DNA of 64,000 nt from Hsuehochloa calcarea (lineage: Eukaryota; Streptophyta; Magnoliopsida; Poales; Poaceae), in NCBI GenBank assembly GCA_036346395.1, contig CM070613.1, positions 25,538,818 to 25,602,817 of the forward strand, read 5' to 3'. Every line of letters starts with the position of its first letter. The first letter of the stretch is position 1. The notes beneath the pieces are model-generated. The model saw nothing but the letters and a program-made list of their open reading frames with translations. It did not search any database and had not been told where the DNA came from. Shown piece after piece: positions 1-11,300 of the stretch. Both the position numbers and the translations under genes were made by a program.

Positions 1-674
1 AGGAAAATTTTGTACGTGCATACGTCCTACTACTACTACTGCACATGCAGTTAGATAGGATACGAAAACATTTCACATCCCGCGTTAATTTGTTGAAGTG
101 CTGATGGCGTCATATATAATCGTGACATCAGCAAGTGTTCGCGCGACTAGCCTAGAGTTGCGACCATTAATGTGCCGTGCACTCGATCTTTAACTGCCCT
201 CGATAGAATCTAGATGCACTCAACTTGTTCAAACAAATGCATGAGGGTTAGTCTTTCTATTTTTTGAAGGGTAAGGTCAGTGTATGTTAATGTCTGGAAT
301 AATTTACAAGTGCGACACTTATCTTCTACCCCAAAAAATGCTAATCGGAAGTGTACGTACATACTCCCCGAATACTTGGTATTGTTGATTTTTCACGGTC
401 TACAAAATTAATTTTAGAGCAATACATTTATAAAATGTCGTGGAAGTATACTGTTGTGAATTTTTTTTAATGACAAGTCTAACCACATTATTTTAATACA
501 AAAAATCTAAATATTTGCAAAATAATTATTGATCCAAGATTGCAAAGTTTTGACTGGTCCAAGTCAACTGTGCCAAGTACGTACGCAGACGGGACGCAAT
601 CTATATACGTACATACAGTTAATAATTAATCTTGACGTCACCGCGGGCACGCATCGGTCCATTGAGGCACAGAA

Positions 675-935
675 GAACTGATTCGGCTTGTTTTTCCAAT
701 TTTTGGGTGCCGGATACATGACACACTATCCATTGAGGCACATAAGAACCGATTCGCTTGTTTTTCCAATTTTGGGTGCCGGATACATGACACACTATCC
801 ATTGAGGCAATCAAGAACTGATCCTGCTTGTTTTTCTAATTTTTGGGTGCCGGATACATGGCCCACTGTCCATTGAGGCACCCAAGAATTGGTTCCTATT
901 TGTTTTCCCAATTTTTGGGTGCCGCACCTAAGACC
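675..935 (+). repeat. Tandem repeat, about 70-bp unit, four copies
   Basis: Four imperfect units are spaced about 70 bases apart. Each contains a TTTTTGGGTGCCGGATACAT-like core followed by CCATTGAGGCA and AAGAA. The last unit diverges and runs into a CCTATAAA sequence. Two units of the same array recur at 7316-7465 in copy B. The ORFs called across the array on both strands are products of the repeat and not genes. Confidence 0.8.
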
Positions 936-1351
936 CCACTGCTTCTTCCGCCAAAGCCTATAAATGATAATGCTGATCATGCACGCTCCATATTTGTTCT
1001 CCACTTATACAAAAATAAGAACTTCTGGGTTTTGGTTAGGTGAGAGCGACTTCATTTTCTAGCGGTGAGGATCTTACAAAATTTAAAGAGCTAATTTTTT
1101 AAAAAATTCATAAAGTGTAATGTATATAACCTTAAAAAATAAGGTTTTTTTTGTTGGATTGGTGGGAGGGGGGCATATGCCCCCACATTGGACATAATCT
1201 TACTTCACTATTATTAAAGTTGTAGATAATTAGTAGGTTGCTAGACTATAGGTAGAATTATCCACGTGTCCTTTGGGTTTGATAAACCTTGGAATATTTT
1301 GAGGAAAAAGTACACAACATCCCAGGCTCTTGTAGGTCATAGCGTTGCTAG

Positions 1352-1690
1352 AGTGGGAGTTTTGTTTCCATGAATGTGACATAGCGGTGTCATCACATTA
1401 CCAAATTCAGAGAACTAACAATTTTGCATCCCATAGGATGCATATGACGTGCATGGATTTTTTTTAAAAAAAATCAAGGTTTTTTTTTGAGAGAGTGGGA
1501 GTTTTGTTTCCATGAATGTGACATAGCGGTGCCATCACATTACCAAATTTAGAGAACTAGCAATTTTGCATCCCATAGAATGCATATGACATGCATGAAA
1601 AAATTTTTAAGAAAAATCAAGGTTTTATTTTTCGTAGGTGGTTTTTTTTTAGAGAGAGTGGTAGTTTTGTTTCCATGAATGTGGCATTGT
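1352..1690 (+). repeat. Tandem repeat, about 147-bp unit
   Basis: Two near-identical units and a third partial unit, each beginning GAGAGTGGGAGTTTTG and containing ACATAGCGGTG, CATCACATTACC and GCATATGAC. The same array is present at 7893-8240. It lies directly upstream of the presumed transcript start of the RIP-like fragment. Confidence 0.75.
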
Positions 1691-1821
1691 GATATATTTT
1701 GTGGGTTCGTGGAAACTTCCTCATTTTGTGGGTTCGTGGTATTTTTGTCGGCTTGCCATCCACAACGTGTATTTAAGCTTGCAAGTTGCAACACTAGCTA
1801 CTCCACTCTCGGAACTTTCAA

Positions 1822-1934
1822 GTAAGTGCTAGTACTTGCAGTGCAGTGACGTTGTAGGTAACATGCAAGTTTCTTACTTGTTTATATGTGCTTGATTTGA
1901 AGCATCCATGAATTTAATATTGAACTGCCTGTAG
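1822..1934 (+). other. Probable 5' UTR intron of the RIP-like fragment
   Basis: A GTAAGT donor at 1822 and a TGTAG acceptor ending at 1934 bracket 113 bases, with the ATG ten bases downstream at 1945. The sequence before the donor (CTCTCGGAACTTTCA) is shared with copy B. Copy B stops right there, so only copy A keeps the intron and the coding start. The intron is inferred from splice consensus alone. Confidence 0.5.
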
Positions 1935-1944
1935 GTTCATTTTT

Positions 1945-2121
1945 ATGGCGACAACCATTGTCCGAGTGCCGTTTAACATCATGTCAGGTTCCTATGAAAC
2001 GTTCATAGGGGATCTACGTAATAAGTTGGCGGGCCCTAACCCTGAGAAAGTCGAAGGCCACCCTGTGCTGGCCATGCAGACGAAGTTAGCGGTGAGGACC
2101 TTACCAAATTTAAAGAGTTAA
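1945..2121 (+). pseudogene. Truncated N-terminus of a ribosome-inactivating-protein (rRNA N-glycosidase) family gene
   Basis: The ATG at 1945 opens a reading frame of 58 codons. About the first 46-47 codons resemble the N-terminal strand and helix of cereal type 1 ribosome-inactivating proteins, with a VPFN then FI.DLRNKL pattern and a GHPVL turn. At about 2083 the sequence switches abruptly into copy C of the upstream repeat, and the frame ends by chance at TAA 2119-2121. The whole active-site domain is missing, so no glycosidase can be made. Intact family members are about 270-300 residues and depurinate the sarcin-ricin loop of large-subunit rRNA. Family assignment rests on a short segment and is moderately sure; the truncation itself is plain. 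Confidence 0.55.
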
Positions 2122-2366
2122 TTAAATTTTGTTCATAAAGTGTAATGTATATAACCTAAAAAATAAGGTTTTTTTTTGTTGGATTGGTGGGAGGGGGGCA
2201 TATGCCCCGACATTGGCCATAATCTTACTTCATTGTTATTAAAATTGTAGATAATTAGTAGGTTGCTAGACGATAGGTAGAATTATCCACGTGTCCTTTG
2301 GGTTTGATAAACCTTGGAATACTTCGAGGAAAAAGTACACAACATCCCAGGCTCTTGTAGGTCATC
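2083..2366 (+). repeat. RIP upstream region, partial copy C
   Basis: Matches copy A from about 1059 to 1340 (TAGCGGTGAGG to GGCTCTTGTAGGTCAT), including the motif GGGGCATATGCCCC. It is fused to the RIP-like coding fragment on the left and to unrelated GC-rich sequence on the right. The junctions are sharp with no obvious target duplication. Confidence 0.75.
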
Positions 2367-3050
2367 AATGTGCCTCCTCCTCCCCCGACCCCGGCGCCTC
2401 CCCGAGCCCGGCCGCCTCGTCTCCGAACGCCTCCCCCGACCCCGGCGCCCCTCCTCCCCGACCCAGCGCCTCCCGAGCCCGCCACTCGCCACCGCCACCG
2501 CCGTAAGTTCTCCTCCTCCCTGCGCCATCGAGCTCCTCCCCACAGCCTTGATGTGGATTCAGTCGACCCTTCTGTGATACATTAGATGAACAAAGAATTC
2601 AAGTTGCTATATACCGTTGGTTCATTGTCAAGAATTTAACAGGACTTAGGGTACTACTAGTTGTTGGATTAATTCATTTTCTTATGGATAATTATCAAGA
2701 AAATAGATGTAATGCAAATTATAGTATAATCTGTAGAGATATTCATCCTTGTATATGTCCATGAGTCTTTTTGTACATGGGGAATTGATCATCCAAGTAC
2801 TGTTCTTGTGTAGATCATCCTGATAAATGGTATGCTAAAGGAAAAAAGTAATTCAAGACTCATTGACTGACAAAAGAATTTCTTCATATATGTAGTGTTG
2901 ATTGAGCATCCTAAATTGAAAATATTAGAGATGTAACTCCCAAATGTATTGTGTGAGCATGAAAATTGTGAGCCAAAGTTTAGATTTGGTTGATTTATGC
3001 TCATGGATTCTTGTTATACGTCAATTCACTGACAAAAGAATTTCTTGTTA
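2367..3050 (+). other. GC-rich exon-like segment followed by AT-rich sequence
   Basis: Bases 2367-2502 are C-rich and proline-coding in several frames, ending in CCGCCG before a GTAAGT-type donor at 2503, as in a grass first exon. Bases 2580-3050 are AT-rich with a short direct repeat (GACTGACAAAAGAATTTCTT near 2864 and again near 3031). I recognise no protein. It may be a captured gene fragment or the edge of a DNA transposon; neither is shown. Confidence 0.35.
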
Positions 3051-3643
3051 TACTACTGCACATGCAGTTAGATAGGATACGAAAACATTTCACATCCCGC
3101 GTTAATTTGTTGAAGTGCTGATGGCGTCATATATAATCGTGACATCAGCAAGTGTTCGCGTGCAGCTAGCCTAGAGTTGCGACCATTAATGTGCTGGTGC
3201 ACTCGATCTTTAACTTGCCCTCGTATAGAATCTAGATGCACTCAACTTGTTCAAACAAATGCATGAGGGTTAGTCTTTCTATTTTTTTGAAGGGTAAGGT
3301 CAGTGTATGTTAATGTCTGGAATAATTTACAAGTGCGACACTTATCTTCTACCCCAAAAAATGCTAATCGGAAGTGTACGTACATACTTCCCGAATACTT
3401 GGTATTGTTGATTTTTCACGGTCTACAAGATTAATTTTAGAGCAATACATTTATAAAATGTATGACAAGTCTAACCACATTATTTTAATACAAAAAATCT
3501 AAATATTTACAAAATAATTATTGATCCAAGATTGCAAAGTTTTGACTGGTCCAAGTCAACTGTGCCAAGTACGCAGACGGGACGCAATCTATATAAGTAC
3601 GTGCAGTTAATAATTAATCTTGACGTCACCCCGGGCACGCATC
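3051..3643 (+). repeat. RIP upstream region, copy B, left part
   Basis: Direct repeat of 34-656 in copy A with scattered changes and a deletion of about 37 bases near 3460. Homology stops after GCATCGGT at about 3643 and resumes at 7316, so copy B is split by about 3.7 kb of other DNA. Confidence 0.8.
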
Positions 3644-4208
3644 GGTACATGCATGCATGCATGCAGGCAAAGAAGCCAGAACTTACGAGCTAGAAATTTC
3701 ACACTCAATTCTATAGTTCACAGCGTTGTGCAGCTCAAGCTCCTCTACAAGTTCAAGGATACATTAGCACATTATTACATTAGCTAAATAGCTATGCAGC
3801 CTATGCTGATTATGAAAAACACTGAGAATCTGAGATGACATATTGGCATACCATATGATCTATCAACTATCAAGACAACTGACAAGTGAACTGTGACTAG
3901 CAAGCATTCAAGCAATCAAGCAAGTAACTGACTAACTGAGTAACCGAGTAAGAATTAAGCAACCCAAGCAAAAGTGGCGAGAAAAGAAGCCAGAAGGACA
4001 TACCGATTCCAGATTCCTTCTAGCTGAATGCTGACTGCTGTTCTGCTTCTCGGCTTGACGGCTTCTCCTGATCTCCTCCAACTCTCCAAGTCAAACAAGC
4101 AACGGCCAACGCTCCAGCTAGCGGTCCAGCCTCCATCCGCCTTCCACACAAGCACGACGGCCGACCGCTGGCGCTGCTTCTCTACGCTTCCTCTCGCCGT
4201 CTGCTATT
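3644..4208 (+). other. Unassigned DNA between copy B and the copia element
   Basis: Starts with an ATGC microsatellite (3649-3665). The rest looks like single-copy sequence; 4020-4208 is GC-richer and could be an exon or promoter remnant. No ORF worth calling and no terminal repeats were seen. Confidence 0.4.
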
Positions 4209-4602
4209 TGCCATATGCTTAATCTTGTTTGGTTAGTTCGTTTTTGGAAACACGCATGCGATTCGTTTTGGTTACGTCTCGGTGAGTCCGAGTTGCTTTT
4301 GTACCGTGAGTCCGAGTAGATTAAGGGTGTTAGAGTCATGTACTCAGTCTATATAAGGCATCATTGAGATGTAAGCAATAGCAAGGAAAACAATGTGGAG
4401 CAAGCAATACAACGTGAGAAGTATCAGAAGAAGAGAAGCAATAAACTATATTTTGCTGCCTTGCAATTCTCTCTTGAGATCGACGAGGAAAAACACATAG
4501 CGTAAGGAGGACTGGCGCGCGCGGCATCCAATTTTAAATGCAGCGTTCATATTCCGTGAGTATTCCGATCGAGCGTGATTTGCTATCTGGTTTAGGCCAA
4601 CA
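4209..4602 (+). repeat. 5' LTR of copia element
   Basis: 394 bases, starting TGCCATATGC and ending GGCCAACA. A TATA box (TATATAAGG, 4350-4358) sits about 140 bases in, the normal position for an LTR promoter. Its partner is 6875-7268, the same length. Confidence 0.88.
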
Positions 4603-4604
4603 AT

Positions 4605-4617
4605 TGGTATCAGAGCC
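4605..4617 (+). other. Primer binding site (initiator Met tRNA type)
   Basis: TGGTATCAGAGCC lies two bases after the LTR end. This is the plant initiator methionine tRNA complement used by most copia elements. Confidence 0.88.
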
Positions 4618-4632
4618 TGTACTCGATCCGCG

Positions 4633-6873
4633 ATGCATCGATCATCTTCCCATTCACCTACCCGGCCAAGGATGCCCAACGACGTCGACGCACGACTGGA
4701 GGCGGGATCCGGCAGCGGTGGCGGTGGGGAAGTTGTGATCCATCGGGTGGTGAGGGAGTCAGGAGGCTCGGCCGTATATCCGATATTGACGCGAACCAAC
4801 TATGGAGATTGGTCTCTCGTGATGAGGGTGAATCTACAAGCGCAAGGCTTGTGGGAGGCGATCGACCCTGGCAATGGCGACTACCGTGACGATAGGATGG
4901 CGTTGTCTGCCATACTCCGAGCCGTTCCGTCGGAGATGCTGTCTACGCTTGCAGTCAAGAACACCGCCAAGGATGCATGGGACACCATCAAGACAATGCG
5001 CATGGGCGTCCAACGCGTACGCGAGGCAAAGGCACAGACGCTACGCAAAGAATTTGATGACATCAAATTCAAGAGCGGCGAGTCGGTGGATGACTTCGCA
5101 ATGCGGCTCACCGGCCTAGTCAACAACTTGGAAATACTCGGGGACAAGATTGAGGAAGACCGTGTTGTTAAAAAATTCCTCCGCGTCGTCCCACCAAGGT
5201 ATTCTCAGGTAGCAATCTCAATTGAGACGCTCGTTGACTTGCAGACGCTCTCGGTGGAAGAACTCACCGGACGACTGAAGGCCGTAGAAGAGCGCTACGA
5301 ACAAGACAACACCGACGCGCCAATGACACACCGCTCCTCACAGAGGATGAGTGGCTTGCACGCATGAAGCAACATGAGCATGGCTGTGGCTCGACCGCGC
5401 ATGAAGCCAGGTGGCGCATAATTTTACAAGGAATCGTCGGAGGAGGACGCCCGTGACTCATCAAGAAGCCGCGAGCGTGGACGTGGGCGTGAGCGAGGCG
5501 GCAGAGGAGAACGTGGAGATTGGGCTAGGCAAGACGATGGTGACAGATCCCATGACAAGTCACATATCAAGTGCTTTAAATGTGATAAATACGGCCACTA
5601 CGCGTCGGAGTGCCGCAGCCACATAAAGTGCTTCAACTGCGATAAATATGGGCACTATGCTTCGGATTGCCGAAACAAGAAGAAGAACGAGGAGGTAAAC
5701 CTCACCCAAGCTATTGAAGACGACGAGCCGACCCTGCTTCTCTCCTTATGTGTCAACCAGGCGCCGGTCATGGTGATGTTGAACGAGGAGAACGTAGTTC
5801 CTAAACTACGCACAGAGGGAGGAAATCATGATCATACTGATGAGTGGTACTTAGACAATGGAGCAAGCAATCACATGACGGGAGATCGCTCCATGTTCCA
5901 TGAGCTTGATGAGAAGATTTCAGGCAAAGTCAAATTTGGCGACGGCTCCACGGTGCAAATAAGAGGTAAAGGATCAATGCTATTGCAATGCAAGAACGGC
6001 GATCAGAGGATGCTGACTGAAATCTATTATATACCAAGTCTGTGTAACAACATACTCAGTCTCGGGCAGTTGGCGAAACGGGGGTGCAGGGTGGTGCTGC
6101 AGGATGAGTTCTTGCGTATCTATAACAAGAACAAAGATCTGTTAATGAAGGTGAAGAGATCCCCGATCCGGTTATATAAAATTTCCCTAAAAGCTTGTAA
6201 ACCAGTTTCTGTGAAGGAAAGTCTAGAGGAGCTAGGGTGGAACTGGGGAGTAGAGCCAAGACTGGAGGTCTCAGGCATTGTTGATCTCACCAGCCAAGAT
6301 CATAGCGGGATCCAGGGATAGCACGCGGTTGGCGCAGGAGGCGTAGCAGGCGGAGCCTCGGGGGGTGCAGACGGCACGCAGGAAGGCGCGCAGGGCACTC
6401 AAGGGGACGATAAGTCCCACGCGCATGCAGTTGCTGCTGGAGGAACCAGCGGCTCGGGTCAAGCCCATGGGCCCCATCGGCATGCAGGCGCAGCAGGAGG
6501 GAGAGGCAGTGTAGCCTCAGCTGAGATGTACGCGGAAAAGAGGGCAGACTTGGTCCAAGAGAGAGGAGCGAGAGGCTCAGGTAATGGCGAAGCCCAGGTG
6601 GTCGTGGGAGCAGGTGCTCCAGGCAAAGCGGCCGTGGGAGCAGGTGCTCCAACCCAAGTGGGCATGCAAGGAAGGACGAGTTCAGTCCAGGGGCGACACG
6701 CGGTAAGCGTTGGTTTGTGCATGGCTCGGGATGGAGCACACGCGGGCGGTAGGGCGGTATCGGCTCAGGAAGGAATGGCGCACGGGAGTGCAGGTAAAGA
6801 GGAAGACTTGGAAGTTCAAGAAACGAGAGAAGATTGGCGTGATCGAGATAAAGAAACAAGATTAAGGGGGTGA
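4633..6873 (+). pseudogene. copia gag-protease polyprotein with Gly/Ala-rich tail, broken
   Basis: From ATG 4633 the first 244 codons are a UBN2-type copia gag (NYGDWSLVMRVNLQ near residue 56, FDDIKFKSGESVDDFAMRL near 140). The frame meets TGA at 5365 and TAA at 5419. Between them the expected gag text (LLTEDEWLARMKQHE) lies in another frame, so two compensating frameshifts flank about 5325-5430. The original frame then gives an Arg-rich basic stretch, two zinc knuckles (CFKCDKYGHYASEC and CFNCDKYGHYASDC, 5572-5670) and a protease and pre-integrase segment with DNGASNHMTG near 5851. A TAG at 6319 interrupts the frame, which otherwise stays open through a Gly/Ala/His-rich tail to the TGA at 6871, beside the 3' LTR. 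Confidence 0.8.
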
Positions 6874-6874
6874 T

Positions 6875-7268
6875 TGTTATGCTTAATCTTGTTTGGTTAG
6901 TTCGTTTTTTGGAAACCTGCATGCAGTTCGTTTTGGTTACGTACTGGTGAGTCCGAGTTGCTTTTGTACTGGTGAGTCCGAGTAGATTAAGGGTGTTAGA
7001 GTCATGTACTCAGTCTATATAAGGCATCATTGAGATGTAAGCAATAGCAAGGAAAACAATGTGAAGCAAGCAATACAACGTGAGAAGTATCAGAAGAAGA
7101 GAAGCAATAAACTATATTTTGCTGCCTTGCAATTCTCTCTTGAGATCGACGAGGAAAAACACATAGCAGAAGGAGGACGGGCGCGGCGCGGCATCCAATT
7201 TTCGTCAAGCGTTCATATTCCCGTGAGTATTCCGATCGAGCGTGACGGTTATCTGGTTTAGGCCAACA
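6875..7268 (+). repeat. 3' LTR of copia element
   Basis: 394 bases, TGTTATGC to GGCCAACA, with TATATAAGG at 7016-7024. It matches the 5' LTR with numerous substitutions and small shifts, for example near the end of the transcribed part. Confidence 0.88.
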
Positions 7269-7315
7269 GGCGCTGCGCCGCGCGGGGTGCCCGTGAGCCC
7301 GTCTGTGTCTGGCAT

Positions 7316-8371
7316 TAGGGATACGTGACACACTATCCATTGAGGCACCGAAGAACTGATCCTGCTTGTTTTTCTAATTTTTGGGTGCCGGATACATGGC
7401 CCACTGTCCATTGAGGCACCGAAGAATTGATTCCTACTTGTTTTTCTAATTTTTGGGTGCCGCACCGGCACCCCACCTGCTTGTGCCCCTGCCAGCAGCT
7501 ATAAAAAGAAAATGCTGATCATGCACGCTCCATATTTGTTCTCCCCTTCTACAAAAATAAGAACTTCTGGGTTTTGGTTAGGTGAGTGCGACTTCATTTT
7601 CTAGCGGTGAGATCCTTACAAAATTAAAAGAGCAATTTTTTTTAAAAAAAAATCATAAAGTGTAATGTATATAATCCTAAAAAATAAGGTTTTTTTTGTT
7701 GGATTGGTGGGAGGGGGGCATATGCCCCCACATTGGACATAATCTTACTTCACTGTTATTAAAGTTGTAGATAATTAGTAGGTTGCTAGACGATAGGTAG
7801 AATTATCCACGTGTCCTTTGGGTTTGATAAACCTTGGAATATTTTGAGGAAAAAGTACACAACATCCCAGGCTCTTGTAGGTCATAGCGTTGCTAGAGTG
7901 GGAGTTTTGTTTCCGTGAATGTGACATAGCGGTGTCATCACATTACCAAATTTAGAGAACTAACAATTTTGCATACCATAGGATGCATATGACGTGCATG
8001 GATTTTTTTAAAAAAAAATCAAGGTTTTTCTTTTGAGAGAGTGGGAGTTTTGTTTCCATGAATGTGACATAGCGGTGCCATCACATTACCAAATTTAGAG
8101 AACTAGCAATTTTGCATCCCATAGAATGCATATGACATGCATGGAAATTTTTTAAGAAAAATCAAGGTTTTATTTTTGGTAGGTGGTTTTTTTTTTGAGA
8201 GAGTGGTAGTTTTGTTTCCATGAATGTGACATTGTGATATATTTTGTGGGTTCGTGGAAACTTCCTCATTTTGTGGGTTCGTGGTTGCGTCCTATATTTT
8301 TGTCGGCTTGCCATCCACGATGTGTATTTAAGCTTGCAAGTTGCAACACTAGCTACTCCACTCTCGGAACT
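7316..8371 (+). repeat. RIP upstream region, copy B, right part
   Basis: Resumes the homology broken at 3643, starting in the 70-bp tandem array and running through the 147-bp array (7893-8240) to CTCTCGGAACTTTCA, the end of the presumed 5' UTR exon. At about 8372 it joins directly to the interior of a gypsy reverse transcriptase gene, so this copy has no RIP coding part. The 47 bases at 7269-7315 are GC-rich and unassigned. Confidence 0.78.
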
Positions 8372-11300
8372 TTCACCCTCAATGGCTCGCCAACCCTGTA
8401 ATGGTTAGGAAGAATAATGGAAAATGGTGAATATGTATAGACTTCACATATTTAAATAATGCTTGTCCAAAGGATAACTTTCTTCTTCCCCGCATTGATC
8501 AACTTGTAGATTCTACCTCCAGGTGTGAATTATTAAGTTTTTTGGATGCATATTCCGGGTACCACCAGATTGACATGACTAAAGAAGATGAAGAGAAAAC
8601 TTCCTTCATCACTCCATATGGCACTTACTGTTATGTTAAGATGCCCTTTGGTCTCAAAAATGCTGGTGCAACTTTTCAAAGATTGATGCAGAAAACCTTT
8701 AGCCCACAGATAGGTCAGAATCTAGAAGACTATGTTGATGATTTAGTGGTAAAAAGTATCAACACAGGCGATGACATTCTCGACTTACAACAAACTTTCA
8801 ATAACTTGAGAAGACATAACCTCAAGTTAAATCCGAAGAAATGTGTGTTCGGAGTTTCCGCTGGAAAACTTCTCGGTTTCCTAGTTTCGGCTAGAGGTAT
8901 CAAAGCAAATCCTGCGAAGATATTGGCCATCAACCAGATGCGCCCTCCGACTACAAAGAAAGAAGTTCAAAAGCTAACTGGTTGTATAGCGGCTAAGCCG
9001 TCTCATAGCCAGATTAGGTGAAAAAGGGTTACCTTTCTTTAAGCTTCTTCGGAAGAACGGAAGTTTCGAATGGACTAAGGAGGCCAATGATGCCTTTGAA
9101 AAGCACAAAGAGTACCTTACGAGTGCCCCGGTCTTAATCTCTCTAGGACCGAAGAAACATTGTTGATTTACGTGGCTGCAACACTACAAACTGTCAGTGG
9201 TGTACTAGTCCTAGAATGTGAAAACGTCTAACAACCAGTATATTACGTAAGCGAAGTCTTACATGGACCAAAGGAAATATACCCACACATACAAAAGTTG
9301 CTCTATGGTCTCCTTATGGCTTCAAGGAAACTAAGGCATTACTTTCAAGCCCACAAAGTGGTCGTACCCTCCGGGTATCCTCTTTATCAAGTCCTTGGAA
9401 ACAGGGAATCATCAGGACGAATAGCAAAATGGGCGGTTGAACTAGGGACGTTCGATCTCCATTTCATCTCACGAACAGCAATAAAGTCTTAGGCAATAAA
9501 AGAATTCATTGCCGAATGGACAAACCCAATCTAAGCAGAAACCAGAGCACGAGCGCCACGATGAGTGGACGATGTGCTTTGACCGTTCTTTGATGCTTAG
9601 AGGATCAGGGGCTGGAGTCATTTTGATATCTCCTACTAGCGAACACATTAAGTACGCCATCCAGTTTAACTTTCTCGCTACAAACAATGTGGCGGAATAT
9701 GAAGGTTTATAGGCAGGACTTCGATCAGCTCATTCGCTCGAGATTCACAAATTACTAGTGAAAGGCGATTCTCAACTAGTAGCGAATCAAGTAGGAAAAG
9801 AGTATCAATGCTCGAGTACCAAGATGTCGTCTTATCTGGCGGAAGTACGGAAACTCGAAAAGCATTTCTTCGGATTCCAGATCCAACACATTCCTAGAAA
9901 AAAAAACTTTCTAGCAGACCAGTTGACACGGATGGCCTCCACGAGGTCAACCGTCCCGCCCGGAGTTTTCTTGAGCAACTCGATTTACCCTCGGTGGTCG
10001 AGCATTCCGAGAACATTAATGATAAACATCAGGTCATGTCCATTGATTCTGATAACATAGATGCTCCATAGATCGGTGACGATCAGGGTAGAGATTGGAT
10101 GACATCGATCTACAATTATCTTCGCCATGGACCTAATTCGTGACCTAATTCATACACTCTAATTGAACGTAAGATGATGTAGAGGCCGATCGTGGCATAA
10201 GTTGCACGAAAAGCCAAATCATACACTCTAATTGAACGTACTTACATGTACAAACGAGGATCTCATAGAGTGTTGATGAGATGCATATCTCACTGGGCCA
10301 CGGATGGCATTAAGTTGCTAACCAAATTCATGAAGGAGTCTGTGTCCACTCCGCCCACATGTGCCATGAGCACATCATTCATCTGTAACAACATTGGCCC
10401 ACCCACCGTGGGCGGACTCGCCACACATAGCACCCCACTTACACTTTCGTAAAGCCTTCAAGCAAGGATACTATTCACTTGGACAAGCAATGTGGACTAA
10501 TCCCCTTCATGATGCAAAAGGCCACGCTTCTGAGCAGCTCATGAACGGTCAAGCGTACAATGTCCAACTTTCATAGCAAAAGAGCGACATGTACATTAGC
10601 CGGCACAAGCTTTGCAAACAATACCTCTTTCCTGGCCTTTTGCAACCTAGGGACTAGACATTCTAGGACCATTCCCAAGAGCACCCGGGGGCTTCGAATT
10701 CCTTTTCGTCATGATTGACACGTTTACAAAATGGATTAAAGCTGAGCCAGTTGTTAAAGCTACAACTGAGGCTGCTAAGAGATTTTTGACAAAAAAAAAC
10801 GTGATTACGCGATTTGGTGTACCCAGTCGTATAATCACAGACAATGGTACTCAATTTTTGAGCAGCAGTTTTCAGGAATTCTACGATAAGCTTGGAATAA
10901 AAGTCCATTTCGCCTCCGTTGCTCATCCACAGAGTAATAGAGCAGTTGAGCGTGCCAATGGTATCATAATGCAAGGGGTCAAACGCCGAGTATTCGACCA
11001 GCTAATAAAGCGGTCAGGAGCTTGGGCTCAAAAACTTCCTTCTGTCTTATGGGTTGTTCGAACCACGACCAGTCGTGCAACCGGCGAAACACCATTCTTT
11101 TTAGTTTATGGAGCCGAAGCCATGCTTCCTCCAGAATTAAAAATTGGCTCTGCTCGTACTTATTGTTTTAATATGAACGATCAGGAGGAACGACGGCTCG
11201 ACGACATCAATTTCCTTGAAAAACGACGAAATCAAGCCTTGATACGTTCAGCAATCTATCAACAAGTCATGCGAAGGTACCACAACCGTAAGGTGCAACC

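Larger units (their letters stand above)
34..1821 (+). repeat. RIP-gene upstream region, copy A
   Basis: Longest uninterrupted copy of a block that recurs at 3051-3643 plus 7316-8371 (copy B) and in part at 2083-2366 (copy C). It leads into a 5' UTR and the RIP-like coding fragment at 1945, so it is best read as promoter and 5' flank of that gene. TATA-like stretches are seen near 592 and 958 and just before the presumed transcript start near 1771. Copy A keeps about 37 bases near 438-475 that copy B lacks. No protein gene is visible inside it. Confidence 0.7.
4209..7268 (+). mobile_element. Ty1/copia LTR retrotransposon, gag-protease only (non-autonomous)
   Basis: Two 394-bp LTRs (4209-4602 and 6875-7268) with TG...CA ends bound an internal region of about 2.3 kb. 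A Met-initiator-tRNA-type primer site follows the 5' LTR and a purine tract (ATTAAGGGGG, 6861-6870) precedes the 3' LTR. The interior encodes gag, two zinc knuckles and a protease-like segment in one frame, then a Gly/Ala-rich tail. Integrase, reverse transcriptase and RNase H are absent, so it could move only with enzymes from another element. No matching target duplication was found (CTATT left, GGCGC right), suggesting flanking rearrangement. The LTRs differ at many positions by eye, so the insertion is not very recent. Confidence 0.88.

Noticed and set aside
619..1043. Small ORFs on both strands
   Set aside because: They repeat the same peptide because they cross the 70-bp tandem array.
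2255..2585. Five overlapping ORFs around the GC-rich segment
   Set aside because: All derive from the same Pro/Arg-coding C-rich tract; only an exon-like donor is worth recording.
7269..7315. Target duplication for the copia element
   Set aside because: CTATT and GGCGC do not match in any alignment I tried.
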